NCBI RefSeq assembly: GCF_030413615.1
Contig: NZ_CP129236.1
Span: 2,278,001-2,342,000, forward strand
Origin: Planococcus shixiaomingii
Lineage (GTDB): Bacteria; Bacillota; Bacilli; Bacillales_A; Planococcaceae
Length of the DNA stretch: 64,000 nucleotides
Direction of reading: 5' to 3'
The notes under the pieces are model-generated. The model was given only the letters and a program-made list of their open reading frames with translations, was not told where the DNA came from and searched no databases. The translations under genes and the position numbers were made by a program. Numbering within the stretch: the stretch's first letter is position 1; each line of letters begins with the position of its first letter. Below are positions 26,488-34,036 of this stretch, piece by piece.

Positions 26488-26531
26488 AAAAAGCAGGCGA
26501 ATTCGATTTTTTCGAATTCGCCTGCTTTTTT
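26488..26531. terminator. Strong bidirectional terminator
   Basis: Arms AAAAGCAGGCGAATTCGA and TCGAATTCGCCTGCTTTT with a 5-base T loop, and A/T runs on both sides. It serves the small plus-strand ORF and the minus-strand methyltransferase gene. Confidence 0.9.
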
Positions 26532-26568
26532 GTTGCAAATTCTAAAAAACATCTTAATTTACCCACTG

Positions 26569-27354
26569 TCACTCTTTTTCTTTGCGGCAATCAATGACGC
26601 CGTAATGGAATTTCGTATTGGGCCGTAGGCGTCTTTTAAAGCCGAACTCTTCAAAGTCCGAAGATTTATAATGCGCTTTTAGAACAACGCTTTTGCGCGC
26701 TGTCCGGACAGCCTGCTCGATCCACTGGGCTGATGGCTGACCTGTATGAGCAGCAGCTCGAAGCGGCGTGAAATTGGATGCTTCTAAAATTTCCTCTGTA
26801 AACATGGGATCCATGTAAACCACATCTACAGAATTGTCCGGAAGCGACGCTAAATAATCCACCGCCTCTTCGTTAACCACTTGAATGCGTTTCATTGCTG
26901 CAGTTAGATGAGGCATTTTGTCATAGGTGGCTAATCCTTGGCCAATAACATACGCTATGGCCCGATGTGATTCGCAGCCGATGACGCGGCCGTCTGGTCC
27001 CACATGCTGCGACGCTACGATCGCATCAGACGCCATGCCAAGGGTGCAATCGACAAATACATCACCCGCTTGAAGGCCTGAAACTTCGATTAACGGATCC
27101 TTTTCAAGCGGCCGTTTTGTCCGGAACGCAGAAGAATTGGGATGAAAAAAGAACGGCTCGGTTTTACCCAAAGGATAAAATTCGAGGCGTTCTTTTGCAG
27201 CGACCAGCACATCTGCAGCCCATGCTTCGTGCATTTTTTCAACCGAACGCTTATTGCGCTCGGCAAACGAAATGGACAAATCAATGGATATTTGTTGTGC
27301 TTTTTTCTCAGTTGCTTCCGTAGGCCGGTAAGCGGTCGTTACAACGGTCTTCAC
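26569..27354 (-). CDS. ypiP: YpiP-type class I SAM-dependent methyltransferase
   Basis: 261-residue predicted methyltransferase. The SAM-binding region is VFVDCTLGMASDAI, followed by GRVIGCESHRAIAYV and the catalytic-type VVYMDPMF (DPMF, an NPPY-like motif suggesting an amino-group or ring-nitrogen target). The substrate is unknown; related proteins are considered RNA methyltransferases. The GTG at 27354 overlaps the brxA stop (GTGA), implying coupling, though its own RBS is weak. ypiP next to brxA (yphP) also occurs in Bacillus subtilis. Confidence 0.85.
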   Translation of the reverse strand: MKTVVTTAYRPTEATEKKAQQISIDLSISFAERNKRSVEKMHEAWAADVLVAAKERLEFYPLGKTEPFFFHPNSSAFRTKRPLEKDPLIEVSGLQAGDVFVDCTLGMASDAIVASQHVGPDGRVIGCESHRAIAYVIGQGLATYDKMPHLTAAMKRIQVVNEEAVDYLASLPDNSVDVVYMDPMFTEEILEASNFTPLRAAAHTGQPSAQWIEQAVRTARKSVVLKAHYKSSDFEEFGFKRRLRPNTKFHYGVIDCRKEKE

Positions 27355-27788
27355 TTTGCTGCAACCTGCTCCAGCACTTGCGTCAATTGATCACGGATTT
27401 CTTCAACTTCATAGCCTTCGATTTGTTCACGTGGAATAAAATGCGCCAATTGCCCGTCTTTCAATACTGCAATCGATGGAGACGATGGCGGGATTTCTTC
27501 AAAATAATTGCGCATTTGCGCCGTCGCTTCTTTGTCTTGCCCAGCGAACACCGTAACCAAGTGCTCTGGTTTTGCAGCGGCTTGGTGAACCGCTTCAATA
27601 ACTGCCGGACGTGCTAAGCCTGCAGCACAGCCGCATACAGAATTGATCACAACAAGGCTGACTCCTTGCGCTTCGCTCATATGTTCATTTACTTCTTCTG
27701 CCGTCAGCAACTCCTTGAATCCTTCGTCTGTCAATTGCTGGCGCATCGGAGCAACGATGCCTTTCATGTACTCATCATAAGCATTCAT
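27351..27788 (-). CDS. brxA: Bacilliredoxin BrxA/BrxB family
   Basis: 145-residue bacilliredoxin, which removes bacillithiol from S-bacillithiolated proteins. The active site is CGC (Cys52-Gly-Cys54) in INSVCGCAAGLARPA, and FAGQDKEATAQMR and PPSSPSIAVLKDG follow as in the family. The ATG at 27788 has AGAAGG at 7 bases; the GTG at 27806 belongs to the RBS stretch. Gene order with ypiP supports BrxA (YphP) over BrxB (YqiW). Confidence 0.93.
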   Translation of the reverse strand: MNAYDEYMKGIVAPMRQQLTDEGFKELLTAEEVNEHMSEAQGVSLVVINSVCGCAAGLARPAVIEAVHQAAAKPEHLVTVFAGQDKEATAQMRNYFEEIPPSSPSIAVLKDGQLAHFIPREQIEGYEVEEIRDQLTQVLEQVAAK

Positions 27789-28000
27789 GCTTTCGCCTTC
27801 TTTCACTATTTATCTTTACGCCAAAAGTTTAAGCGGTTTCTCTATTATTCTAACTCACTTCAAGAACACTTTCATAATTTCCCGCTTGATAGGTGATATT
27901 TTTTAGCAAAAACCCGTTATCGCTAACCTCGTTCTATGCCTTTTTTCAAACAAATCATTTACTGCATTAAGAAAACCTGGGCAAGGTGAATTTTCCCATG

Positions 28001-28026
28001 CAAAAAGCCATCTTATTTAGATGGCT
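28001..28026 (-). terminator. Terminator overlapping the stop of the 69-residue gene
   Basis: Arms AGCCATCT and AGATGGCT with a 5-base loop; five T follow on the minus strand. The stop codon at 28013 is inside the hairpin. Confidence 0.8.
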
Positions 28027-28222
28027 TCAGTAAAGATATATGTATGCCCTCAGCAGTTGGCGGACGCAGGACAATCGACTTCTCACATTCTTCAATGGTG
28101 TACTCTTTCAGGAACGCTTCAACATCCATTGGATGTTCTACTTCCGTTTCCCGAATAATTTCTCTTGCCACTAAATAACTTCGTTGATTATTTAATGTTT
28201 TACCATTAACCGTAATATTCAC
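28013..28222 (-). CDS. Hypothetical 69-residue protein
   Basis: Not recognised. 69 residues, soluble, with the N-terminus MNITVNGKTL and a Glu-rich middle (EVEHPMDVEAFLKEYTIEEC). A GTG start at 28222 has AAGGGGG at 7 bases, and the gene ends in a terminator, so it is very likely real. The start resembles ThiS/MoaD-type ubiquitin-like proteins, but the essential C-terminal Gly-Gly is missing. Confidence 0.75.
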   Translation of the reverse strand: MNITVNGKTLNNQRSYLVAREIIRETEVEHPMDVEAFLKEYTIEECEKSIVLRPPTAEGIHISLLKPSK

Positions 28223-28469
28223 AAGACATCCCCCTTAACATAAATATAAGATTATCATATTTTTTTAGGAATGTAACCCATATAATGGACTAAAATTATA
28301 GAAATATATTTTTTATATAAGAATTTTATGATTCCTTCGCTCTACTTCATAAGTCTCCAGACTTAATCCAGCAAGAAATAATCAGGATGCAAACGCATTT
28401 CATTTTGAATGGCAAGTAGGTAAACGTTTTTTAATGTCGAATAGTTAAAAAGGAAAGGAGGTGCTCACT
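28223..28469. other. AT-rich divergent intergenic region
   Basis: Region between two divergent small genes. It is very AT-rich (28250-28330) with a TATAAT at about 28273, but no partner -35 that I would call. No hairpin or repeat of note. Confidence 0.4.
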
Positions 28470-28865
28470 ATGGGGAATATGCAAGAAACCATCAACGTGC
28501 TGCGGATTGCAATGGACGGAGAATTCGGCCGGGACAACTCCTTATCATTTATCACACCGGCCGGAATTTATTTCGGCAAACTGCTGACGATAAAAGAAGA
28601 AACAAGAGAACCCGCTACCGCTGATGAAGTTGTGCCGATCAATTATTCCAAAGCCAATTTCTACACCAAATCCGAGTTAAAACAGGAAGACAATAACTTT
28701 TTAAAAGACTTGGATTTCAACGAAACGATCCTGCTGGAAAACGTAAAAATGAAGACCGGAAAAACCGTCAATCATATTCAACACGCCGTACTTAACGTTA
28801 ACCAAATTATTTCTGTTCAACTGGTGGCTAATTCAGCCATTGATGATGTCCTGAAAAATTATTAG
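28470..28865 (+). CDS. Hypothetical 131-residue protein
   Basis: Not recognised. 131 residues, soluble, no Cys; the pattern of alternating hydrophobic residues (LSFITPAGIYFGKLLTI, ILLENVKM, ISVQLVANSAI) suggests a small beta-rich fold. ATG at 28470 with AAAGGAGG at 8 bases is unambiguous; a GTG at 28461 lies inside that RBS stretch. It is monocistronic with a hairpin terminator. Confidence 0.8.
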   Translation: MGNMQETINVLRIAMDGEFGRDNSLSFITPAGIYFGKLLTIKEETREPATADEVVPINYSKANFYTKSELKQEDNNFLKDLDFNETILLENVKMKTGKTVNHIQHAVLNVNQIISVQLVANSAIDDVLKNY

Positions 28866-28890
28866 CAGGATTTAGCACGAGTTTTTGTCG

Positions 28891-28922
28891 AGAGGTTGCA
28901 TTATTCATGCAGCTTCTTTTTT
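28891..28922 (+). terminator. Terminator after the 131-residue gene
   Basis: Arms AGAGGTTGCA and TGCAGCTTCT pair with two G-U pairs, and eight T follow. Confidence 0.65.
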
Positions 28923-28930
28923 CTATAAAC

Positions 28931-28959
28931 AAAAAAATGAACGCCCTAAAGGGCGTTCA
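28931..28959 (-). terminator. Terminator of the next minus-strand gene
   Basis: Perfect 10-bp arms TGAACGCCCT and AGGGCGTTCA with seven T following on the minus strand. The stop codon of the gene at 28957 is the first part of the stem. Confidence 0.9.
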
Positions 28960-29166
28960 CCATCTAAAAACCAGTTCAACTGACTTTAACTCTTTCACTG
29001 TTTTCTTTTCATTTGTAGAGTGTGAAACTAATTCCACATCAGGCTGGCAGAGATTTTCTGTGAAATGAGCGGAGATTTCTTCAGCCGCTAAATGAACATC
29101 CACTTCTTCGCCACCCCATGTATCGCCGTCCACGAAATGATAAATTAGGTTGAATTTTTTCGGCAT
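28957..29166 (-). CDS. Hypothetical 69-residue protein
   Basis: Not recognised. 69 residues, acidic, probably beta-rich (FNLIYHFVDGDTWGGEEVDVHL), with one Cys. The ATG at 29166 has GGGAGGG at 5 bases and a strong terminator follows. The in-frame extension to 29199 has no RBS. It could be co-transcribed with the gene at 29245, which ends 79 bp upstream. Confidence 0.75.
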   Translation of the reverse strand: MPKKFNLIYHFVDGDTWGGEEVDVHLAAEEISAHFTENLCQPDVELVSHSTNEKKTVKELKSVELVFRW

Positions 29167-29244
29167 CGTAACCCTCCCTTCTCTTTCTCTATTCAACAAA
29201 AAAGGAAGTTTCCCTGCTAAATATAGCTTTGTTTTTGTCCATTG

Positions 29245-29556
29245 TTAAGATATGCTTTTGTTTTGCTTGTTGTATTCGCGGTTGATAAAAGCCAGCATTT
29301 CACCGAACACATCGTAATCATACCATTCGAAAGGGACAACCTGAGATACTTCGTTCTTTTCTTTAATTTGAAGATTCGTAGCACTCAATTGGACAATCGC
29401 CATATCTTCGACGTTGTTTCTGTCTTTGATCTCTTTTCCAGCAAATCTTTCTTTCACTTTTTTAAAAAATGCGTCACGGACACGTTCATCGCTGAAATCC
29501 CAAGATTCGTACTTTCCTCTATGAAGAAGTTCGATGCTATAAAGGATCGCTTCCAT
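29245..29556 (-). CDS. Hypothetical 103-residue protein
   Basis: Not recognised. 103 residues, aromatic and charged (HRGKYESWDFSDERVRDAFFKKV, PFEWYDYDVFGEMLAFI). The start ATG at 29556 has GGGAGGTG at 8 bases; the frame continues 46 codons upstream without a usable start signal. No membrane segment or metal motif. Confidence 0.72.
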   Translation of the reverse strand: MEAILYSIELLHRGKYESWDFSDERVRDAFFKKVKERFAGKEIKDRNNVEDMAIVQLSATNLQIKEKNEVSQVVPFEWYDYDVFGEMLAFINREYNKQNKSIS

Positions 29557-29647
29557 TTGCCATACACCTCCCATTTCATTCACTTGTACTTGGTAAAATA
29601 CTTTGTGTTTAATGGAGTTTACCTCTTTCTTCGCCAGGAGAAACATT

Positions 29648-29719
29648 ATGTTTTGGCAAATTCGTAAAGAGTGGAGGAAAAAATCGTCCAGCAAATTCGC
29701 ATTCTTTACTTCAAGCTAA
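29648..29719 (+). CDS. Possible 23-residue basic peptide
   Basis: Short ORF starting at ATG 29648 with AGGAG at 7 bases. The peptide begins MFWQIRKEWRKKSSS and is strongly basic. TTGTAC and TTTAAT with an 18-bp spacer lie upstream (from about 29587), and the hairpin at 29724-29769 follows at once. No homology is known to me; it may be chance. Confidence 0.3.
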   Translation: MFWQIRKEWRKKSSSKFAFFTSS

Positions 29720-29723
29720 ATAA

Positions 29724-29769
29724 AAAAGCCAGCCCAAGATCCCTGCGGATGATTCTTGAACCGGCTTTT
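29724..29769. terminator. Terminator of cvfC
   Basis: Imperfect long arms AAAAGCC..CAAGATC and GATTCTTG..GGCTTTT, with T-rich flank on the minus strand (TTTTTTATTT). It ends the cvfC transcript and could also end the small plus-strand ORF. Confidence 0.75.
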
Positions 29770-29774
29770 CACTA

Positions 29775-30905
29775 TTACTCTTCTTTCATTGCTTGGCGTG
29801 CCTCGGTCATTTGTTTCCAAACGGACCCTTTCGCATCTTCGCCTTGTTCAATTCTGGCAATTGCCATCTTGATTTGCAGTTTCACTTCAAATTCCGGATC
29901 GTTTTCCGCTTCTTTCAATGCAGCCAATGAAGCTTCAGTTCCTGTTTCGTACAGGAACATTGCCGCTCTCCAGCGAACCAATTTGTTTTTGTCTTTCAAC
30001 GTTTCAATCATAATCGGTTCAAATTCAGGGAACCCAAGATCGCTGATGGCATCGCCAGCAGTTCTCCGAACGGCCCAGCTTTTATCTTTCATCGCTCGTT
30101 CCATGAAAGGCACAACCGCTTTATCTTTAATGTCTCCAAGAAAGATGGCCGCCTGCCGGCGAATAGACATCTTTTCGTCGTCCAACGCCTTCGACAGGAG
30201 CGGCAAATCATCCAATTCGCCTTCATTCATTTGTTCAAGCAATTGGAAACGCGTTTCCCAAAGAGGCACATCAAATTCTTCCAGCGAAACTTTACGGCCT
30301 CTAACAATCGATTCGTGCTCTTCGGAATGGTTCTTCTCGACCATACTGTCCAATCGGTTTTGAGGATAGGCAGCTTCCAGTTCTTCGACCACACTGTGGC
30401 CGATTTCTTCTTTTTCTCCGTAACGAACGCCGTAATCAGCCCATTTGCGTTGCAGCAAATAATTTTCTTCTGTCGGGTCCATGACGGCTGCCATCGCTTT
30501 TGTAAAACGTTCCGGCAAAGCAAAACGCTTTTCAGAAGTGCTGTCGAACACTTTCACTTGCAAGGGAATCCCTTTAAACTGCTGTACATGCACGTATACT
30601 TCGCCGAAATGTTCATCGATTTCGATTTCTTCGCCTGTATGCTCGCTGTCTTCCCCAAAAACACGTCGTACTTCCGCTAATATGCCTTCCCAGTCGAATT
30701 TTGCATTTCGTTCGACTGCCAGGAAATCGGCCACATGGTATACGCCTTTGATGCCCTCGATGGCTAAAATCTTTAGCACTTCTTTTGGAGCGCCTTCCTT
30801 ATTATCCTGATTGTAATTGTGGCTTTTGCCAAACGGCAGTTCCTGATCGATGATGACTTTCATCGTATTCGGACTTGGAGTCGGTTCGATTGTTTTGATT
30901 TTCAC
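29775..30905 (-). CDS. cvfC: Conserved virulence factor C family protein (YpgR)
   Basis: 376-residue cytoplasmic protein. The N-terminal ~85 residues resemble the Nfu/NifU N-terminal scaffold domain (EPTPSPNTMKVIIDQ, KILAIEGIKGVYHVADFLAVE); the C-terminal half carries HEAT-type repeats (residues about 245-365: DEKMSIRRQAAIFLG, KSWAVRRTAGDAISD, KNKLVRWRAAMFLYE). This Nfu-plus-HEAT layout is that of CvfC/YpgR, linked to virulence gene expression in staphylococci, with no defined biochemistry. GTG start with AGGAGGG at 7 bases. It is followed downstream by small unknown genes. Confidence 0.9.
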   Translation of the reverse strand: MKIKTIEPTPSPNTMKVIIDQELPFGKSHNYNQDNKEGAPKEVLKILAIEGIKGVYHVADFLAVERNAKFDWEGILAEVRRVFGEDSEHTGEEIEIDEHFGEVYVHVQQFKGIPLQVKVFDSTSEKRFALPERFTKAMAAVMDPTEENYLLQRKWADYGVRYGEKEEIGHSVVEELEAAYPQNRLDSMVEKNHSEEHESIVRGRKVSLEEFDVPLWETRFQLLEQMNEGELDDLPLLSKALDDEKMSIRRQAAIFLGDIKDKAVVPFMERAMKDKSWAVRRTAGDAISDLGFPEFEPIMIETLKDKNKLVRWRAAMFLYETGTEASLAALKEAENDPEFEVKLQIKMAIARIEQGEDAKGSVWKQMTEARQAMKEE

Positions 30906-31014
30906 AAATAGTCCCTCCTGTAATTGTTCGTTTTCCCGATTTAACTGTCAGTCTACTCTCGAATATTAATTAGGAGATGAATTACTGACTGTAAAACGCG
31001 GCAGAATCAACTAA

Positions 31015-31048
31015 CGTTCAACCGGGGATCTCAATCCCCGGTTGAACG
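31015..31048. repeat. Perfect 14-bp inverted repeat between the ABC-F gene and cvfC
   Basis: Arms CGTTCAACCGGGGA and TCCCCGGTTGAACG with a 6-base loop. It lies just after the ABC-F stop on the minus strand. The stem is strong, but only a poor T tract (TTAGTTG) follows, so it is either an imperfect terminator or an RNA element in the cvfC leader. Confidence 0.7.
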
Positions 31049-31058
31049 AAGCTTCTCT

Positions 31059-32942
31059 TTATGACTCGGCAATTTCTTGGAGGTATGTCCAGCGTTCGAT
31101 CATTTGATCGTATTGCTCAGTCAACTTGTCTATATCATCTGTCAATTTATTCAGCTTTTCAAAATCGGCCCCAGCTGAAGCCATTTCTTCTTCGCGTTTT
31201 TCAATCTTCGCTTCCACATCCGCTATATCATCAAGGATAGTGCTGTATTCTTTTTGTTCATTGTATGTTAATTTCTTTTTCGGGGCTTCCGGCTTCGGCT
31301 TTTCCACAAAAACTGCAGGTTCCACCGTTTCGACCAGTTCTTCCGGCACTATTTTCTCCTTAATGAAATCGGAATATAAACCTTGGTATTCTCTAATTTG
31401 ACCTGTACCAGTCGTCCATAACTTGCGGGCGATGCGATCCAAGAAAAAGCGATCATGCGAGATCGTTATGACGACGCCCGGGAAATTCTCTAAAAAGTCT
31501 TCTAAGACAGACAATGTCTGAATGTCCAAGTCATTTGTCGGCTCATCCAAGAATAAAATGTTCGGCTGTTCCATTAATAACTTCAATAAATAAAGGCGTT
31601 TACGTTCTCCGCCGGATAATTTCCCAATCACGGTGCCGTGTGCATTTGAAGGGAACAAAAACCGTTCCAACATTTGAGTTGCGGACAACCGGACGCCTTT
31701 TGCAGCTTCGTAGTCGCTGGAAATTTCCTGGATGTATTCAATCATGCGCTGAGACTCATTCATGTCCGGCAAATGCTGCGTAAAATGGGCAATTTTGACC
31801 GTACTGCCGTATTCGATTTTGCCTTCAGTCGGCTCATACTCTCCGACAAGCACTTTCATCAGCGTTGATTTACCGGCACCATTCGGCCCGACAATCCCGA
31901 TGCGATCGCCGCCTTGCAAAAGGAAACTGAAGTTACGGAAAATAACTTTATCCCCAAATGCCATGCTTAAATTCTCGCCTTCGATGATTTTCTTGCCGAG
32001 GCGCTGGCTTTGCATAGATAGTTCCAGCGACGTGTTGTCATTTTCTTTTTGAACATCTTCTTTTATTTCTTCAAAACGCTGAATTCGCGCTTTTTGTTTA
32101 GTGGACCGCGCTTTTGCGCCGCGGCGAATCCATTTTAATTCCGAGCGGAAACGGTTTTCCAGCTTTTGCTGGGAAGAAGCATTCATTTCGTCCCGGATTG
32201 CTTTGTTTTCCAAATAGTCACCGTAGTTTCCCTTGTGTGTATACATGGTCTGATCAGCTATTTCGAAAATATGGGTCGAAACTGCATCCAAAAAGTAGCG
32301 GTCATGCGTAACGAATAACATGGCGCTGTTCATCCGCAAAAGTGTTTCTTGCAGCCATTCAGTGGAAATGGCGTCCAGATGGTTCGTCGGCTCATCCAGC
32401 AAAATCAAATCTGCCGGTTCGATCAATGCTTTTGCAAGCGCGACACGCTTGCGTTGGCCGCCTGACAATTCGCTAATTTTTTGGTCGAACATGTCAATGC
32501 CGAGTTTACTTAAGGCGGTCTTCGCAAGTGCGTTGATATCCCACGCATTTTCCTGTTCCATGCCTTCTTGAATTTTCATCAACTCGTCTTGCAGCTGGGT
32601 CGAACTCGAATCCACCATCATGTTTTGAAGCGCTTGTTCATATGAGCGGTTCAAAGCCAGTATCGGCGATTCTCCAGAAAAGACGGTTTCCAAAACCGTC
32701 AAAGATTCATCAAATTCCGGTTCTTGCTTTAAATAAGTGATTTGGTATTTTTTCGGGTGATCCATTGTTACCGAATCGGCTTCCATTTCTCCAGCCAATA
32801 TGGACATCAGTGTCGATTTTCCTGTTCCGTTGACGCCGATCAATCCAGCGCGTTCTCCTGGGTACAGCGAAAATTCCACGTCTTTGAATAACGTTTTCGC
32901 TCCTACTGTTTTTGTTAACTTGGTAATATTTAAGTGGCTCAT
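31059..32942 (-). CDS. yfmR: ABC-F family ATPase (YfmR/Uup type)
   Basis: 627-residue soluble ABC-F protein acting on the ribosome. Two ATPase domains are visible: Walker A GVNGTGKST with signature LSGGQRKRVALAKAL and LLDEPTNHLD, then GPNGAGKST with LSGGERKRLYLLK and FLDEPTNDLD. Between them is the charged linker (IRRGAKARSTKQKARI). The C-terminal ~85 residues form the predicted coiled coil found in Uup/YfmR. This suggests a housekeeping role relieving stalled ribosomes, more likely than antibiotic protection; no leader attenuator is seen. ATG overlaps the ypgQ stop (ATGA). Confidence 0.93.
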   Translation of the reverse strand: MSHLNITKLTKTVGAKTLFKDVEFSLYPGERAGLIGVNGTGKSTLMSILAGEMEADSVTMDHPKKYQITYLKQEPEFDESLTVLETVFSGESPILALNRSYEQALQNMMVDSSSTQLQDELMKIQEGMEQENAWDINALAKTALSKLGIDMFDQKISELSGGQRKRVALAKALIEPADLILLDEPTNHLDAISTEWLQETLLRMNSAMLFVTHDRYFLDAVSTHIFEIADQTMYTHKGNYGDYLENKAIRDEMNASSQQKLENRFRSELKWIRRGAKARSTKQKARIQRFEEIKEDVQKENDNTSLELSMQSQRLGKKIIEGENLSMAFGDKVIFRNFSFLLQGGDRIGIVGPNGAGKSTLMKVLVGEYEPTEGKIEYGSTVKIAHFTQHLPDMNESQRMIEYIQEISSDYEAAKGVRLSATQMLERFLFPSNAHGTVIGKLSGGERKRLYLLKLLMEQPNILFLDEPTNDLDIQTLSVLEDFLENFPGVVITISHDRFFLDRIARKLWTTGTGQIREYQGLYSDFIKEKIVPEELVETVEPAVFVEKPKPEAPKKKLTYNEQKEYSTILDDIADVEAKIEKREEEMASAGADFEKLNKLTDDIDKLTEQYDQMIERWTYLQEIAES

Positions 32943-33574
32943 GCTTTCCCATCCGTTTCATTATGAAGTTGCTCTAAAAAGGATACCATAAAACGGTGCC
33001 GTTCTTCAGCGATTTGCCTTCCGGCGTCCGTTGTCATGCGGTCTTTCAGCAATAGCAGTTTCTCGTAAAAATGCGTTACACTGCTGGTCGGTTTTGAACG
33101 ATATTCCGCTTCGCTCATATTTTGCCTCGGTTTTTCTTCCCAGTCGTAAAGCTTCCGGTCTTTAGCGCCGCCAAATGCGAAGGTCCGGGCAATGCCAATG
33201 GCTCCAATAGCATCCAGCCGGTCAGCGTCTTGGACAATCCGTGCTTCAATTGTTTCAGCGGGAACACCATGACCGCCTTTAAATGAAACCGATTGAATGA
33301 TCTTGCCAATCTCAGATTTTTCTTTTTCCGTTAGATCGAGGGTGTCCATGATAGCGGATTCAAGGTCTTCGCCATCTTTCCGGTATTTCGGATCGGAAAC
33401 GTCGTGCAACAGAACCGCCATTTCGACTAAAAAAGCGTCCGCTTTTTCCTGCTCCATGATTTTTTTCGCATTGTGCATGACCCGTTTAATATGCTGCCAA
33501 TCGTGGCTGGCATCAAACGTATCGTATATTTCCTTCACCGCTTTTTCACATTGTTCAATAATTTCTTTTGTCAT
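32939..33574 (-). CDS. ypgQ: HD-domain phosphohydrolase (YpgQ)
   Basis: 211-residue HD-superfamily hydrolase, probably nucleotide-directed. Metal ligands are visible as SHDWQHIKRV (His), LLHDVSD (HD) and VQDADRLDAIGAIGIART (Asp). Start ATG with AAAGGAG at 6 bases. A possible -10 TATAAT for this gene lies on the minus strand at 33641-33646. Its stop overlaps the start of the ABC-F gene, so both are expressed together. ypgQ near ypgR/cvfC is conserved in Bacillus. Confidence 0.92.
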   Translation of the reverse strand: MTKEIIEQCEKAVKEIYDTFDASHDWQHIKRVMHNAKKIMEQEKADAFLVEMAVLLHDVSDPKYRKDGEDLESAIMDTLDLTEKEKSEIGKIIQSVSFKGGHGVPAETIEARIVQDADRLDAIGAIGIARTFAFGGAKDRKLYDWEEKPRQNMSEAEYRSKPTSSVTHFYEKLLLLKDRMTTDAGRQIAEERHRFMVSFLEQLHNETDGKA

Positions 33575-33674
33575 GTTGTTCTCCTTTTCAGAAAAGCTTG
33601 TGGTTTCGCTATGAGCTTATATGTATTGCTCCATACTTCTATTATAACCTGCTTTCATAAAATGTTTCATGCCA

Positions 33675-33703
33675 TTGACGAGGAGTTTAGGTTCATGTAT
33701 AGT
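33675..33703 (+). promoter_or_regulatory. SigA promoter of the cold-shock gene
   Basis: TTGACG (33675-33680), a 17-bp spacer and TATAGT (33698-33703). The predicted 5' leader is about 58 nt, shorter than in many cold-shock genes. Confidence 0.78.
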
Positions 33704-33767
33704 ATAGCCAGCATTAAAGAGTTTTTTAATGGATCCACGAATTGAATCTTTAATAGGGGGAACGTGC

Positions 33768-33977
33768 ATGCACCAGGGAACTGTGAAATGGTTTAACGCA
33801 GAAAAAGGGTACGGGTTTATCGAAGCGGCCAATGGTGATGATGTCTTTGTGCATTTTACCGGAATTCAAGGCGAAGGCTTCCGCACGCTCCAGGAAGGCA
33901 AGATCGTCTCTTTTGAAGTTATTGATGGAAATCGTGGACCGCAAGCATCAAACGTAGTGCAGATTCAAAGCGAATAA
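33768..33977 (+). CDS. Cold-shock domain protein
   Basis: 69-residue CspA/CspB-like single-strand nucleic-acid-binding protein. The RNA-binding motifs RNP1 (KGYGFIE) and RNP2 (VFVHF) are intact. The N-terminus [18 protein letters not shown] is typical. ATG at 33768 with AGGGGG at 7 bases. It is monocistronic between its promoter and terminator. The third basic region ends in ASNVVQI, as in the family. Confidence 0.95.
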   Translation: MHQGTVKWFNAEKGYGFIEAANGDDVFVHFTGIQGEGFRTLQEGKIVSFEVIDGNRGPQASNVVQIQSE

Positions 33978-33996
33978 ACAAATAAGAAACAACAGA

Positions 33997-34034
33997 GAGA
34001 CCCGGAGGACATTCCTCCGGGTCTCCTTTTTTAT
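33997..34034. terminator. Terminator of the cold-shock gene
   Basis: Perfect 13-bp arms GAGACCCGGAGGA and TCCTCCGGGTCTC with loop CAT and a T-rich tail. It may also act for the minus-strand gene ending at 34037, though the A run on that side is poor. Confidence 0.9.
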
Positions 34035-34036
34035 TT

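Noticed and set aside
28013..28222. ThiS/MoaD-like sulfur carrier
   Set aside because: The N-terminus is similar in feel, but the essential C-terminal Gly-Gly is absent.
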